From an uncultured Bacilli bacterium (GTDB taxonomy: Bacteria; Bacillota_I; Bacilli_A; RF39; UBA660): a stretch of 29,950 bases of DNA. The stretch lies in NCBI GenBank assembly GCA_934095825.1, contig CAKOKQ010000018.1, positions 1 through 29,950 on the forward strand, read 5' to 3'. The translations under genes were made by a program, and so were the position numbers. The notes under the pieces were generated by a model. The model was not told the DNA's origin. It worked only from the letters and a program-made list of their open reading frames with translations, and ran no database searches. Positions 8,621 through 16,321 of the stretch are shown in pieces (position 1 is the stretch's first letter; every line of letters begins with the position of its first letter).

Positions 8621-8858
8621 CCGGAAATACGTCATCTATTTTTAATTTATAGTATAAATATAACATAAAAATGGACTATTTTAAAGAAAAATTTAGTAAT
8701 TTTTATATCTTTTTATAGTCAAATTTTTAGTCATAAAATTATGTAAAGTTCCTAGTATTTATCTAGCATAATTAGTGTCAATAAGTAGATTTTTTTAATT
8801 TTTATTCTCGTCAAATTTATAGTCAAATAGTCAGTTAAAGCCCGTATTTACCTAGCTT

Positions 8859-8885
8859 TTTCATAGAGTAAATAACTCTATGAAA
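8859..8885 (-). repeat. Right 27-bp inverted repeat of inverton 1
   Basis: Exact reverse complement of 8594-8620, including the core (AAATA here). Identity stops at both edges of the 27 bp. Confidence 0.9.
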
Positions 8886-8909
8886 CGTGTAAAGTGTGTA
8901 AATAGGTAG

Positions 8910-8937
8910 TTGCATATATATTTTGCTTACGTATTAT
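8910..8937 (+). promoter_or_regulatory. Possible fixed promoter of surface protein 1
   Basis: TTGCAT, 16 bp, TATTAT lies between the right inverted repeat and the gene. If used, the gene would not depend fully on inversion. The boxes are not conserved in the second locus. Confidence 0.3.
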
Positions 8938-8977
8938 TTATTTTTAATTGGAAATAATAATAGTAGAGGTTTTATTT

Positions 8978-10825
8978 ATGGATGAAAATGGAAATAAGAA
9001 AAAAGTCGGCTTGATAGTTTTATCTCTTTGCTTAATTGGTATAGTTGCTATAGGCGTATCTTATGCCTGGTGGCGATTTACAGTTATGCAAACTGGAGAA
9101 AATACAGCGATTAGTCAATGTTTAAAATTAGAATTAAGTAATGAGAGTGAAGCCATTAATTTAACTAATATGTATCCAATAACAGATGAAGAGGGAAGAA
9201 AATTAACTCCTTATACATTTACCCTAACTAATACTTGTACAGTGTCGGCAGCGTATAAGTTAAATATGGAAATGTTAGAAGGTACTACTTTAAATAGTAA
9301 GTATGTAGCTGTTACAGTTAATGATGGTGATATAAATTTATTAAGCAGTTATGATGAAACAACAACAGTTATCGATGGTAGTACAGAGTCACGCACTTTA
9401 GATACAGGTGTATTAAGTCCGAATGGTAGTAAAGATTATAGTGTATCAATATGGATGGATAAGAGTGTTACTTTAGAAGATGATGCTCAAAACAAAGTCT
9501 TTAAATCTAAAATAGTTATAAATGCTGAAGCAACAGAAACAGCTATAGATAAAATAATTGCATCGGTTGATACCACAGGTAAGTGTCCAATGGTAAATGA
9601 TGACGGTTCCGTAAATGTAACGGAAGCTGAGGATACAGATGGTTATGTTTGTAGTGCTAAAGATGCTTATGGAACAAGTTATTATTATCGTGGTAATGTT
9701 ACCAATAACTATGTAAAATTTGCTGATAAATATTGGCGAATTGTTCGTATTAACGGTGATGGTACTGTTCGTGTTATTTATGATGGAACAAGTGCTCATG
9801 CCAATGGCGAGTCAAGTAGTGATCGCCAAATTGGAACAAGTGCTTTTAACAGTTATTGGAAAAAAGATAATGTTCAAGAAAGTACCAACTCATCTATTTA
9901 TTATGATAATGCTGGTGTTGGGTATATGTATGGCAATCGTAATGGTATAGTAGAGCAGTCAACTCTATATTCTGCTGCTTCTTATATTAATACTAACACA
10001 TATTATATATCTAAAGAATATACATATAATGCTTCAACAGATAGATTTACTCTTAAAGATCCCATTGCAGTACTTGGCAGTGCAATGACTAGTGATTATG
10101 TAGGTTATTATACTTTTAATCTTACAAGTTCAAGTGCTTCTTATCAGTATGTATATAAGATTACAAGTGTAACAGCAGGATTTTCTTCTTCAACTAGTGT
10201 TGGCTATAAATATGTAACATATGGAACAACTAGTAAAGAAAAAGCTCAAACAAATACGAATGATTCAACAATCAAAGAGTATTTAGATAATTGGTATAAA
10301 ACCAATATAGTAGGTACAACCAATGAACAATATTTAGCAGATAATATCTTTTGCAATGACCGTTCGATAAGCAGTGAAACACCAAGTGGTTATAGTAATT
10401 TAGGATATGGCTCGAATGCGACAGCATATAGATGGTATTATTTTGCAAACAATACGTATAATAAAAATATGATCTTAACATGTCCACAACAAAATGATGC
10501 CTTTACAGTAAGTGATACAACAAATGGCAATGGAGCTTTAACGTATCCAGTCGGCCTTTTAAGTACAGACGAAATAGCACTAGCCGGTGGATGGAATGGA
10601 AGCAATAGTGGTTATTACCTATACTCAGGGCAATATTGGTGGGCTTCCTCGCCGGACGTCTTCAATGGTAACTACGCTCGCGTGCTTTACGTGTATTTGG
10701 ATGGCAATGCGGACCTCGGCCACGGCAACGTGGACGGCTCTATCGGGGTTCGGCCAGTTTTGAATCTGAAGGCTGAAGTGCTAAATAATGGTGATGGAAC
10801 TGCTGATAATCCTTATCACGTATAA
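8978..10825 (+). CDS. Surface protein 1 with TasA-like N-terminus and variable C-terminal module
   Basis: I start at ATG 8978, not at TTG 8948, because AGAGG lies 8 nt upstream and the second locus has the same arrangement. The 615-residue protein has a basic start and a membrane or signal segment at about residues 10-30 ending in SYAWW, like TasA/camelysin-type signal peptides. A beta-rich domain follows (about 35-200, containing TPYTFTLTNTC). A module common in surface proteins of related gut bacteria comes next (YYYRGNVTNNYVKFADKYWR, about residues 235-255). The C-terminal module contains GQYWWASSPD and GVRPVLNLKAEV and ends NGDGTADNPY. This ending resembles the C-type-lectin-fold tips of diversity-generating-retroelement targets. 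The DNA coding for it is much GC-richer than the rest. Probable adhesin or ligand-binding protein (inference). Confidence 0.8.
   Translation: MDENGNKKKVGLIVLSLCLIGIVAIGVSYAWWRFTVMQTGENTAISQCLKLELSNESEAINLTNMYPITDEEGRKLTPYTFTLTNTCTVSAAYKLNMEMLEGTTLNSKYVAVTVNDGDINLLSSYDETTTVIDGSTESRTLDTGVLSPNGSKDYSVSIWMDKSVTLEDDAQNKVFKSKIVINAEATETAIDKIIASVDTTGKCPMVNDDGSVNVTEAEDTDGYVCSAKDAYGTSYYYRGNVTNNYVKFADKYWRIVRINGDGTVRVIYDGTSAHANGESSSDRQIGTSAFNSYWKKDNVQESTNSSIYYDNAGVGYMYGNRNGIVEQSTLYSAASYINTNTYYISKEYTYNASTDRFTLKDPIAVLGSAMTSDYVGYYTFNLTSSSASYQYVYKITSVTAGFSSSTSVGYKYVTYGTTSKEKAQTNTNDSTIKEYLDNWYKTNIVGTTNEQYLADNIFCNDRSISSETPSGYSNLGYGSNATAYRWYYFANNTYNKNMILTCPQQNDAFTVSDTTNGNGALTYPVGLLSTDEIALAGGWNGSNSGYYLYSGQYWWASSPDVFNGNYARVLYVYLDGNADLGHGNVDGSIGVRPVLNLKAEVLNNGDGTADNPYHV
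10636..10782 (+). other. Putative hypervariable region (DGR-type VR) of surface protein 1
   Basis: Counting by eye, 10641-10780 is about 57% G+C (80 of 140), against about 40% just upstream and far less elsewhere. Between WWASSPD and GVRP nearly every codon ends in C or T or is GC-rich (GTC, TTC, AAC, TAC, CGC, CTC, CAC, GGC, GAC, ATC), while the surrounding gene prefers A/T third positions. Codons of the NNC/NNT kind are what adenine-specific mutagenesis of AAC/AAT codons gives. The template repeat and reverse transcriptase were not found in the window. A recombined foreign segment is the alternative. Confidence 0.55.
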
Positions 10826-10838
10826 AAATAATGAAAAT

Positions 10839-10864
10839 ACTGGTAGTTAATCTATCAGTTTTTT
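10839..10864 (+). terminator. Rho-independent terminator of surface protein 1
   Basis: ACTGGTAG pairs with CTATCAGT (one G-U) around TTAAT, followed by six T residues. Confidence 0.8.
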
Positions 10865-10866
10865 AG

Positions 10867-10896
10867 TTTACAAAATAAACAATTTATTGCTATAAT
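10867..10896 (+). promoter_or_regulatory. Promoter of the 10929 gene and probably the scpAB operon
   Basis: TTTACA, an 18-bp spacer ending in TTGC, and a perfect TATAAT with the TGn extension. Confidence 0.7.
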
Positions 10897-10928
10897 TATG
10901 TGTAGTAGAAAGAATAAAAGGTGTTCAT

Positions 10929-12209
10929 ATGAATAATAACAATAATGATATGAAAAGTAATGTTTTTAGTGATAATAATACATCTAATAACTTAAATAAT
11001 GTAGGTAATGTTAGTAATAATAATATTCAAAATATAAATAATAATCAGAATGTAGGAGTAAATATCACTAATCAAAGCATAACTCCTAATCCAAATAATA
11101 GTCAAATAAATAATAATCCTATGCCTAATATGATGAATAGTAATCAAAATATTAATCCTAATCAACCTATAAATAATGTTAATCTTAATAACAATGGAAT
11201 AAATAATACCACAGTAACAAATCCAATACCTGTTAATGAAGGAATAGCTATGCCTAAACTTAACAGCGATGAAACTGTAGGTATGATTAAGAAAGATACT
11301 CAAAAGAGTCCCGTTGCGATGTTAGTATTATTTGCTTGTTTAATTATTGGTATCTTTTTAATTCCTTATATAACACCTTATCTAAGTAATGTTTTAAAAA
11401 TATTTGGAATAGAAGATAATAGTTCTATTTATGGAAATGGTAGTAATAATCCAAGTAATGATACAACTAATATAAAAAATGATGATACTAAGAAAGATGA
11501 TAATAACAATGATACTAAAGAAACTACTTATTATGATATATTAGATAGTACTTCTATTACATTTGATAAATTAACTATAACTAATTTAAATAAAGTAGAA
11601 GAAAATGGTTCCTTTTATTTAAGTTATAAAATAACTAATAATGATACAAATAATTATAACTTTAGAGAACATAAGATCTATTTTGATTTATATAATGATG
11701 ATAAAACTTATATTGGTAGAGTTTTAATAGATACCGATACTTTAAATAGTAAAGAAGAAATAACTTTAAAAAGTATTTTAAATAATAATGAATATATGAG
11801 TGCTACTAAATTAGAAGTATTAGAAAGAACTACCTCTGATTACCAAAGTGTTTCTTTAAAAAATAATAAACTAACTTGTAATGGTAATAATCATTCTATT
11901 ATTTATACTTTTAGTAGTAATAAATTAACTGGTCTTGATGATACTTATAATTATACTTTTATTGTTAATGATGATGCTTATGCATCTTATGCCCTAAGTG
12001 TTCAAAATATGGTTAATGATTTAAATAAAATAACAGGCGTTTCCGCTGGATTTGTTAATACCCAAACCGGATTTACGAAAACTATGAAAATTAATTATAG
12101 TGAAACTAGCGAAAATCTAACTAAGTATGATAGAATATATTATGAAAAAGATGTGGCCGCAAGTACCATTAAGTATGAGTTAGAGTCGATAGGGTATAAA
12201 TGTGATTAG
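10929..12209 (+). CDS. Asn-rich single-pass membrane protein of unknown function
   Basis: The 426-residue product has a disordered N-terminal tail of about 110 residues made largely of Asn with Ile, Val, Pro and Gln. A membrane helix lies at about 128-150, followed by a Lys/Asp/Asn-rich linker and an outer domain from about 200. The outer domain has a beta-rich first part (SFYLSYKITNND, resembling extracellular immunoglobulin-like folds) and a C-terminal part with no recognised motif. The start ATG 10929 has AAAAGG about 9 nt upstream and a strong promoter before it. Only 11 bp separate its stop from scpA, so it probably leads the operon. It shares design but no obvious sequence with the protein at 121-2079. 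Confidence 0.75.
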   Translation: MNNNNNDMKSNVFSDNNTSNNLNNVGNVSNNNIQNINNNQNVGVNITNQSITPNPNNSQINNNPMPNMMNSNQNINPNQPINNVNLNNNGINNTTVTNPIPVNEGIAMPKLNSDETVGMIKKDTQKSPVAMLVLFACLIIGIFLIPYITPYLSNVLKIFGIEDNSSIYGNGSNNPSNDTTNIKNDDTKKDDNNNDTKETTYYDILDSTSITFDKLTITNLNKVEENGSFYLSYKITNNDTNNYNFREHKIYFDLYNDDKTYIGRVLIDTDTLNSKEEITLKSILNNNEYMSATKLEVLERTTSDYQSVSLKNNKLTCNGNNHSIIYTFSSNKLTGLDDTYNYTFIVNDDAYASYALSVQNMVNDLNKITGVSAGFVNTQTGFTKTMKINYSETSENLTKYDRIYYEKDVAASTIKYELESIGYKCD

Positions 12210-12220
12210 AAAGAAGTATT

Positions 12221-12955
12221 ATGAATTATACATTTTATATAAATGATTTTGAAGGTCCTTTAGATCTTCTTTTACATCTAGTTAAACAGTCAAAAATGAA
12301 TATTTATGATATTAATCTTTTTGACTTAATTAAAGAATATTTAGATTTTATTAACCAGATGCAAGAATTAAATATTGATATTGCTAGTGAATATCTAAGT
12401 ATGGCCAGTGAACTAGTTCATCTAAAAAGTAAGATGTTAGTTAATAAGAATGATGAAACTGAAGAAGATCCTGATGATGAATTTAATATTAAGAGTGAAG
12501 AAGATTTAAGAAATAAGTTATTAGAATATGAAAATATTAAAAATATTACTGGTCAGTTTAAGAATTTAGAGTTAAAGAGAAATGAAATATATACAAGGCT
12601 ACCAGAAAACTTAAAAGAGTATTACAAGGAAGAAGAAATACCTAAGGGGTTATATGATGCGGATATTCTTTATAAAGCTTTTTTAGAAGTAGAAAAGAAA
12701 TTAAAACTTTTAAAACCTTTAGATACTACTATTACTAAAAAAGAAATAAGTGTTGAAGAAAGAACAAAAGAGATAAAAGATATTTTAAGATTAAGAGGTA
12801 AGGTTGATTTCTATTCTTTATTTAGTATTAATACTAGAGAATATATAGTTATTACTTTTTTAACTATACTTACGATGAGTAAAAACAAAGAGTTAAAGAT
12901 TATGCAGGAGGACAATTTTAGTCCTATTGTTGTGGAGGGTTTAAATTATGAATAA
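12221..12955 (+). CDS. scpA: Segregation and condensation protein A
   Basis: ScpA is the kleisin that bridges the SMC dimer and, with ScpB, forms the condensin that organises and separates chromosomes. The 244-residue protein has the family N-terminus (FEGPLDLLLHLVKQSKMNIYDI, quoted in part), which contacts the SMC neck, followed by SEYLSMASELVHLKSKML. It has an acidic linker (EEDPDDEF) and a C-terminal winged-helix part with VEERTKEIKDILR that binds the SMC head. Length fits the family (about 240-260). AGAAAG precedes ATG 12221, and the gene overlaps scpB by 8 bp. Confidence 0.96.
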   Translation: MNYTFYINDFEGPLDLLLHLVKQSKMNIYDINLFDLIKEYLDFINQMQELNIDIASEYLSMASELVHLKSKMLVNKNDETEEDPDDEFNIKSEEDLRNKLLEYENIKNITGQFKNLELKRNEIYTRLPENLKEYYKEEEIPKGLYDADILYKAFLEVEKKLKLLKPLDTTITKKEISVEERTKEIKDILRLRGKVDFYSLFSINTREYIVITFLTILTMSKNKELKIMQEDNFSPIVVEGLNYE

Positions 12956-13523
12956 AGAAGGCATCTTAGAAGGGTTATTATTTGTTGTGGGGGATGATGG
13001 TCTTACTTTAAAGCAAATAAGTGAGTTATTAGAGGAAGATATTGATACTTGTAAAGAAATCTTACTTTCTTTAAAACAAGCCTATGAGGCCGATAATAGG
13101 GGCATTAGAATTAGTTATTTAGGAGATGCTTTTAAGTTAACAACTAAAAAAGAGCATAAAGATTATTATCAAAAGTTAATAGTAAATCCTAATACTAATA
13201 CTTTATCGCAAGCCGCTTTAGAAACTCTAGCTATCATTGCTTATAACCAACCCATTACCAGAATAGAAATTGATGAGTTAAGAGGAGTTAATAACACTTG
13301 GTTACTTCGTAAATTAGTAGCAAAGGGTCTTATTAAAGAAGTAGGTAAGTCAACAATGCCTGGGCGTCCTAACCTTTATGGAACGACTAGTGATTTTTTA
13401 GATTATTTTGGCCTATCTACTATTAAAGATTTACCAAAGATTGAACATGAAAAGGAAGATAATGTAACTGGTGATTTATTTAATTCGATTTACAAGGAAG
13501 ATGTAAAAAATGAAGATAACTAA
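12948..13523 (+). CDS. scpB: Segregation and condensation protein B
   Basis: ScpB forms a dimer of tandem winged helices that binds the ScpA linker in the SMC condensin complex. The 191-residue protein shows the family signature ALETLAIIAYNQPITRIEID followed by LRGVN near residues 85-110, and the GRPNLYGTT segment of the second winged helix. The start at ATG 12948 overlaps the end of scpA and is preceded by GGAGGG inside scpA. The 3' end in turn overlaps the pentapeptide gene by 14 bp, so the three genes are translated in a coupled manner. Confidence 0.96.
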   Translation: MNKEGILEGLLFVVGDDGLTLKQISELLEEDIDTCKEILLSLKQAYEADNRGIRISYLGDAFKLTTKKEHKDYYQKLIVNPNTNTLSQAALETLAIIAYNQPITRIEIDELRGVNNTWLLRKLVAKGLIKEVGKSTMPGRPNLYGTTSDFLDYFGLSTIKDLPKIEHEKEDNVTGDLFNSIYKEDVKNEDN

Positions 13524-14049
13524 GGAAAAGTTTACAGAAGTAAAAGAAAATGGCTTAGATAATAATACTTATGAAGCTTGCGATTTTAGTAATTTACAAT
13601 TTGATTATGAAGTTATATCGAAAGCTAGATTTATAGATTGTAATTTTAGTAACTGTAATTTTACCGAATGTGGTTTGCATGATTGTAATTTTAAAAATTG
13701 TAATTTGATTGGTACTTCTTTTATTAATTGTTCTTTAAAAAATGTTAGTATTCTTTGTTGTCTTGGCTCTTATTTAAATATTGGCGATAGTAATTTAGAA
13801 AAAGTACAGTTTATGGATAGTAATTTGAAAGAAATACGCCTTGTTAATAATCGCTTAAAAAATGCAACTTTTAATGCTTGTAACATGAGTAAGTTAACTA
13901 TTTTAAAAACAAAATTAGATAGTGTTGACGTATCTACTTGTGATATTACAGGGATCATTTTTAATCCTGATGATGTTAAAGGTATGAAAGTATCTCCTAA
14001 TCAAGCAGTTGAGATGATTAAAAATTTTGGCATTATAGTAAAATTTTAG
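13510..14049 (+). CDS. Pentapeptide-repeat protein
   Basis: The 179-residue product consists mostly of pentapeptide repeats with the usual central Phe/Leu (CDFSN LQFDY, then ARFIDCNFSNCNFTECGLHD), predicted to fold as a right-handed four-sided beta helix. It is Cys-rich (about a dozen). No signal peptide or membrane segment is present, so it is cytoplasmic. Some pentapeptide proteins mimic DNA and bind DNA gyrase (Qnr, MfpA); whether this one does cannot be told. It overlaps the end of scpB, with AAGGAAG upstream, so it belongs to the scpAB transcript. The last 30 residues are not repetitive (PDDVKGMKVSPNQAVEMIK), a tail also seen in Qnr-like and YjbI-type proteins. Confidence 0.85.
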   Translation: MKITKEKFTEVKENGLDNNTYEACDFSNLQFDYEVISKARFIDCNFSNCNFTECGLHDCNFKNCNLIGTSFINCSLKNVSILCCLGSYLNIGDSNLEKVQFMDSNLKEIRLVNNRLKNATFNACNMSKLTILKTKLDSVDVSTCDITGIIFNPDDVKGMKVSPNQAVEMIKNFGIIVKF

Positions 14050-14069
14050 TATCTATTTACTAGATTATT

Positions 14070-14078
14070 TGCTATAAT
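14070..14078 (+). promoter_or_regulatory. Extended -10 promoter of tRNA-Leu
   Basis: TGCTATAAT ends 8 bases before the mature tRNA 5' end; no clear -35 box is seen. Confidence 0.6.
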
Positions 14079-14086
14079 ACTTATAT

Positions 14087-14173
14087 GCCTGTGTGGCGGA
14101 ATTGGTAGACGCGCTGGACTCAAAATCCAGTGGTAGCAATATCGTGTGGGTCCGAGTCCCACCACAGGCACCA
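14087..14173 (+). tRNA. tRNA-Leu(CAA)
   Basis: The acceptor stem GCCTGTG pairs with CACAGGC, followed by discriminator A and an encoded CCA. The anticodon stem CTGGA/TCCAG holds the loop CTCAAAA with anticodon CAA at 14121-14123, reading UUG. A long variable arm (TGGTAGCAATATCG region) makes it class II, as expected of tRNA-Leu. The T arm GTGGG/CCCAC with loop TCCGAGT is intact (TTC replaced by TCC). A terminator follows at 14221-14250. Confidence 0.97.
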
Positions 14174-14220
14174 TAGGGAAATCCGCTTGAACTTTTTATA
14201 AGTTTCGAGAATAAATAGAC

Positions 14221-14250
14221 AATCAATTCTAAATTAGGATTGATTTTTTT
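14221..14250 (+). terminator. Terminator after tRNA-Leu
   Basis: AATCAAT pairs with ATTGATT, extended by a G-U and a C-G pair, with a 7-nt loop and then seven T residues. Confidence 0.8.
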
Positions 14251-14291
14251 CTTGTTTAGAAAAAAGTCGTTTCAAGAAAGGATTGATTAAA

Positions 14292-14564
14292 ATGGTTAAT
14301 GTTATCAAGCAAGAAGTTAGAATGGAGGAATCATTAAGAAAGAGATTAGAGTTTATATGTGAATTTTGTAAGGTTAAATCAACAATTATTAATGGTAATT
14401 TAAGAATGATAGATAAAACTAATCTTACATATCTAGAACCACACAGAATTATAATTAATGGTATAACTTTCCTAGCTTTTAATTATTCTAATGAGATATT
14501 TATAGAAAACTTAAATAATAAAATTAAATTATCTGAATTAGAAAATTATTTAAAGAATATTTAA
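14292..14564 (+). CDS. Small protein of unknown function
   Basis: A 90-residue soluble protein. I start at ATG 14292, preceded by GAAAGG about 9 nt upstream, rather than at the TTG 9 bp earlier. It has a CEFC pair (Cys-x-x-Cys) near residue 27, then a beta-rich stretch (HRIIINGITFLAFNYSN) and a C-terminal helix. No family is recognised. It is the first gene of the island-like stretch after tRNA-Leu. Confidence 0.55.
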   Translation: MVNVIKQEVRMEESLRKRLEFICEFCKVKSTIINGNLRMIDKTNLTYLEPHRIIINGITFLAFNYSNEIFIENLNNKIKLSELENYLKNI

Positions 14565-14570
14565 CAAAAA

Positions 14571-14599
14571 TTGACACTTAATACATTTTATGTTAGAAT
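14571..14599 (+). promoter_or_regulatory. Promoter of the 14626 gene
   Basis: TTGACA, 17 bp, TAGAAT; close to the consensus. Confidence 0.75.
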
Positions 14600-14626
14600 A
14601 TGAAATCAATTAAGGGGGATTTCATA
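14599..14626. promoter_or_regulatory. Operator-like dyad covering start site and ribosome binding site
   Basis: TATGAAATC and GATTTCATA form a perfect 9-bp inverted repeat around a loop containing the GGGG of the ribosome binding site. It starts at the last base of the -10 box and ends on the A of the start codon. Since transcription should begin within the left arm, a repressor operator is more likely than an RNA hairpin. Confidence 0.45.
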
Positions 14627-14838
14627 TGTCAGAAAAAAAATACTTATTACTATTAAAGAAACAATTACAAAATAAAAGAGTAATTTGTGGATATAATCAA
14701 AATGATTTTGGACAAACTGTCATTACGACAGGTTCACCTAGAAAATATAATGATGATAAAATAACTTATGTAAATCAAAAATCAATGAGTGAATACGATT
14801 ATATTTCAAAACAAATGCAATCTGCAAAGAGAAGATAA
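14626..14838 (+). CDS. Small basic protein of unknown function
   Basis: A 70-residue, Lys/Gln-rich soluble protein ending SAKRR. AAGGGGG precedes ATG 14626, and it has its own strong promoter, an overlapping dyad and a terminator, so it is probably a real, tightly regulated gene. No homologue comes to mind. Such small, separately regulated genes beside a recombinase remnant are common in mobile elements. Confidence 0.6.
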   Translation: MSEKKYLLLLKKQLQNKRVICGYNQNDFGQTVITTGSPRKYNDDKITYVNQKSMSEYDYISKQMQSAKRR

Positions 14839-14844
14839 AATTAT

Positions 14845-14889
14845 AAGGTGTCAGTAGTATTAAACAATTAATACTTTTGACACCTTTTT
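14845..14889 (+). terminator. Strong two-step hairpin terminator
   Basis: AAGGTGTCA pairs with TGACACCTT; an inner AGTATT/AATACT stem extends the hairpin. Five T residues follow. Confidence 0.85.
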
Positions 14890-14904
14890 ATATTAAGGAG
14901 TTGA

Positions 14905-15099
<195 letters not shown>

Positions 15100-15230
15100 G
15101 ATAGATATTAGAACACGAAAATTTTTAGTAGAATATTATAGTTATTGATAAATTATTAATATTTTAACAAAATTAGTAATAAATTAAAAAATGCTGTATA
15201 ATAGATAGAAAGTTGAGGGAGGTTTTGAAC

Positions 15231-16037
15231 ATGAGTAATAAAAAGAAGAATAAAGACGTATTAATTATGATGGGTGGAGAATCAGAAACATTTAAAAGAG
15301 TATCTAAAGATGATAGAATTAAAACTAAAGATGGTTATTATATAGCTGGTGAAACCGGCAAAGAAAATATGAATAGATGGGAACAGATTTTATTAGAATC
15401 TGAAAAAAAATTAAAAAGATTGAAAAGCAAATTGGAGAAAGAAGTAAAAAAGTCCACAAAGTTAGATTTTAAAACATGGTTATATTTATATATTACACAT
15501 GCCGTTAGAATAGAACATCCTCCTGTTATAGATGTAGAAGATAAAAGAACAATGTATGTTAAAGATAGTAAAAAAAATGAAGTATATGTATTTAGAAATT
15601 ACGATGAATATAAAAATTACTTTTTAATGTATTTAGATAGTATTGAAGAAGACGTTATAGATTTAGCAATTTATACTAGAGGAAGTAAAGGTCAAATAAT
15701 TGCCTTAAAAGAATTATGTGAACATATTATTATTAAGAAAAAAATAAATGACTTTTATAGTTCAATAACACAAGAAAAGATAGATAAAATTCATGCTAAA
15801 GGAAAACTTACTCCTTTAGAAGCCGTACAAATGTGGGAATCATTTGATTTATGTGTTGAAAGAAGTAAATCATTTTTCTCTAAAAGTAGATGCCAATATT
15901 TTGATTATAAATGTCATGAATGTTTAATGGAATCTGCATCACATAAATTGGAACATGATCCAATTGAATTTGAATCGGTAAATTCAACTAAAGAAGGACA
16001 AGGACCAGTTAAAAAACTAGTTTCAAATAAGAAATAG
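15231..16037 (+). CDS. Soluble protein of unknown function in the recombinase-remnant island
   Basis: I start at ATG 15231, which has GGGAGG 8 nt upstream; an upstream start at 15213 would overlap this site. The 268-residue protein is Lys/Glu-rich, with a helical segment around residues 55-80 (WEQILLESEKKLKRLKSKLE) that looks like a coiled coil. The C-terminal part has four Cys and a His cluster (CQYFDYKCHECLMESASHKL), a possible metal site. No signal peptide or membrane segment. A TGCTGTATAAT box at 15192-15202 is the likely promoter. It is followed at 12 bp by a 38-codon ORF. Family not recognised. Confidence 0.65.
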   Translation: MSNKKKNKDVLIMMGGESETFKRVSKDDRIKTKDGYYIAGETGKENMNRWEQILLESEKKLKRLKSKLEKEVKKSTKLDFKTWLYLYITHAVRIEHPPVIDVEDKRTMYVKDSKKNEVYVFRNYDEYKNYFLMYLDSIEEDVIDLAIYTRGSKGQIIALKELCEHIIIKKKINDFYSSITQEKIDKIHAKGKLTPLEAVQMWESFDLCVERSKSFFSKSRCQYFDYKCHECLMESASHKLEHDPIEFESVNSTKEGQGPVKKLVSNKK

Positions 16038-16048
16038 GATGTTTAACT

Positions 16049-16165
16049 ATGGCAAAAAAATTTAGTGAATATGCGTATTGTTTAGGATTACTATATTCAT
16101 ATTTATTTTTGGGTAAAAAAATGGATTTAGAAACACTAGAATTTTCAATGAATAATATTAGCTAG
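16049..16165 (+). CDS. Very small ORF coupled to the 15231 gene
   Basis: This 38-codon frame starts 12 bp after the preceding stop with AGGATG upstream: MAKKFSEYAYCLGLLYSYLF and a further 18 residues. Tyr and Leu are frequent, but it is too short for a confident membrane call. It could be a truncated gene. Confidence 0.35.
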   Translation: MAKKFSEYAYCLGLLYSYLFLGKKMDLETLEFSMNNIS

Positions 16166-16294
16166 TTATATGAAATTATTAACAAAATAGTAATTCTAAT
16201 TTTTATTTTCGGTATAATTTTGATTTTTTAACCGTTTCTTTTGTTATTATATATATTTTTAATCATTAATAGTATTCTACTTAGTTTAATGATT

Positions 16295-16321
16295 TTTCAT
16301 AGAGTTTGTTACTCTATGAAA
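16295..16321 (+). repeat. Left 27-bp inverted repeat of inverton 2
   Basis: TTTCATAGAGT, core TTGTT, ACTCTATGAAA. Arms identical to inverton 1, core different at two positions. Confidence 0.9.

Larger units (their letters stand above)
8594..8885. promoter_or_regulatory. Putative invertible regulatory segment (inverton 1)
   Basis: The 292-bp element is bounded by exact 27-bp inverted repeats (8594-8620 and 8859-8885) with a 238-bp interior. The interior is closely related, in the same orientation, to that of the element at 16295-16585; shared landmarks include TTTAATTTATAGTATAAATA near the left end and two AGTCAAATTT/TAGTCA modules. Four TTGAC hexamers occur, all on the minus strand (complements of 8717-8722, 8776-8781, 8809-8814 and 8821-8826). 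As -35 boxes they would drive transcription leftward in the present orientation, away from the surface protein gene and toward the serpin gene. Inversion by a site-specific recombinase would turn them toward the surface gene. No recombinase gene lies in the window. A miniature transposable element is the main alternative. Confidence 0.65.

Noticed and set aside
8594..8885. Miniature inverted-repeat transposon (MITE) instead of an inverton
   Set aside because: Not excluded, but less likely: terminal repeats are internally palindromic, similarity between the copies extends past the right end to the ribosome binding site, and core differences are mirrored within each copy.
9473..9799. 108-codon minus-strand open frame within surface protein 1
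   Set aside because: Shadow of the real gene, with no ribosome binding site and low-complexity Ile/Thr/Asn composition.
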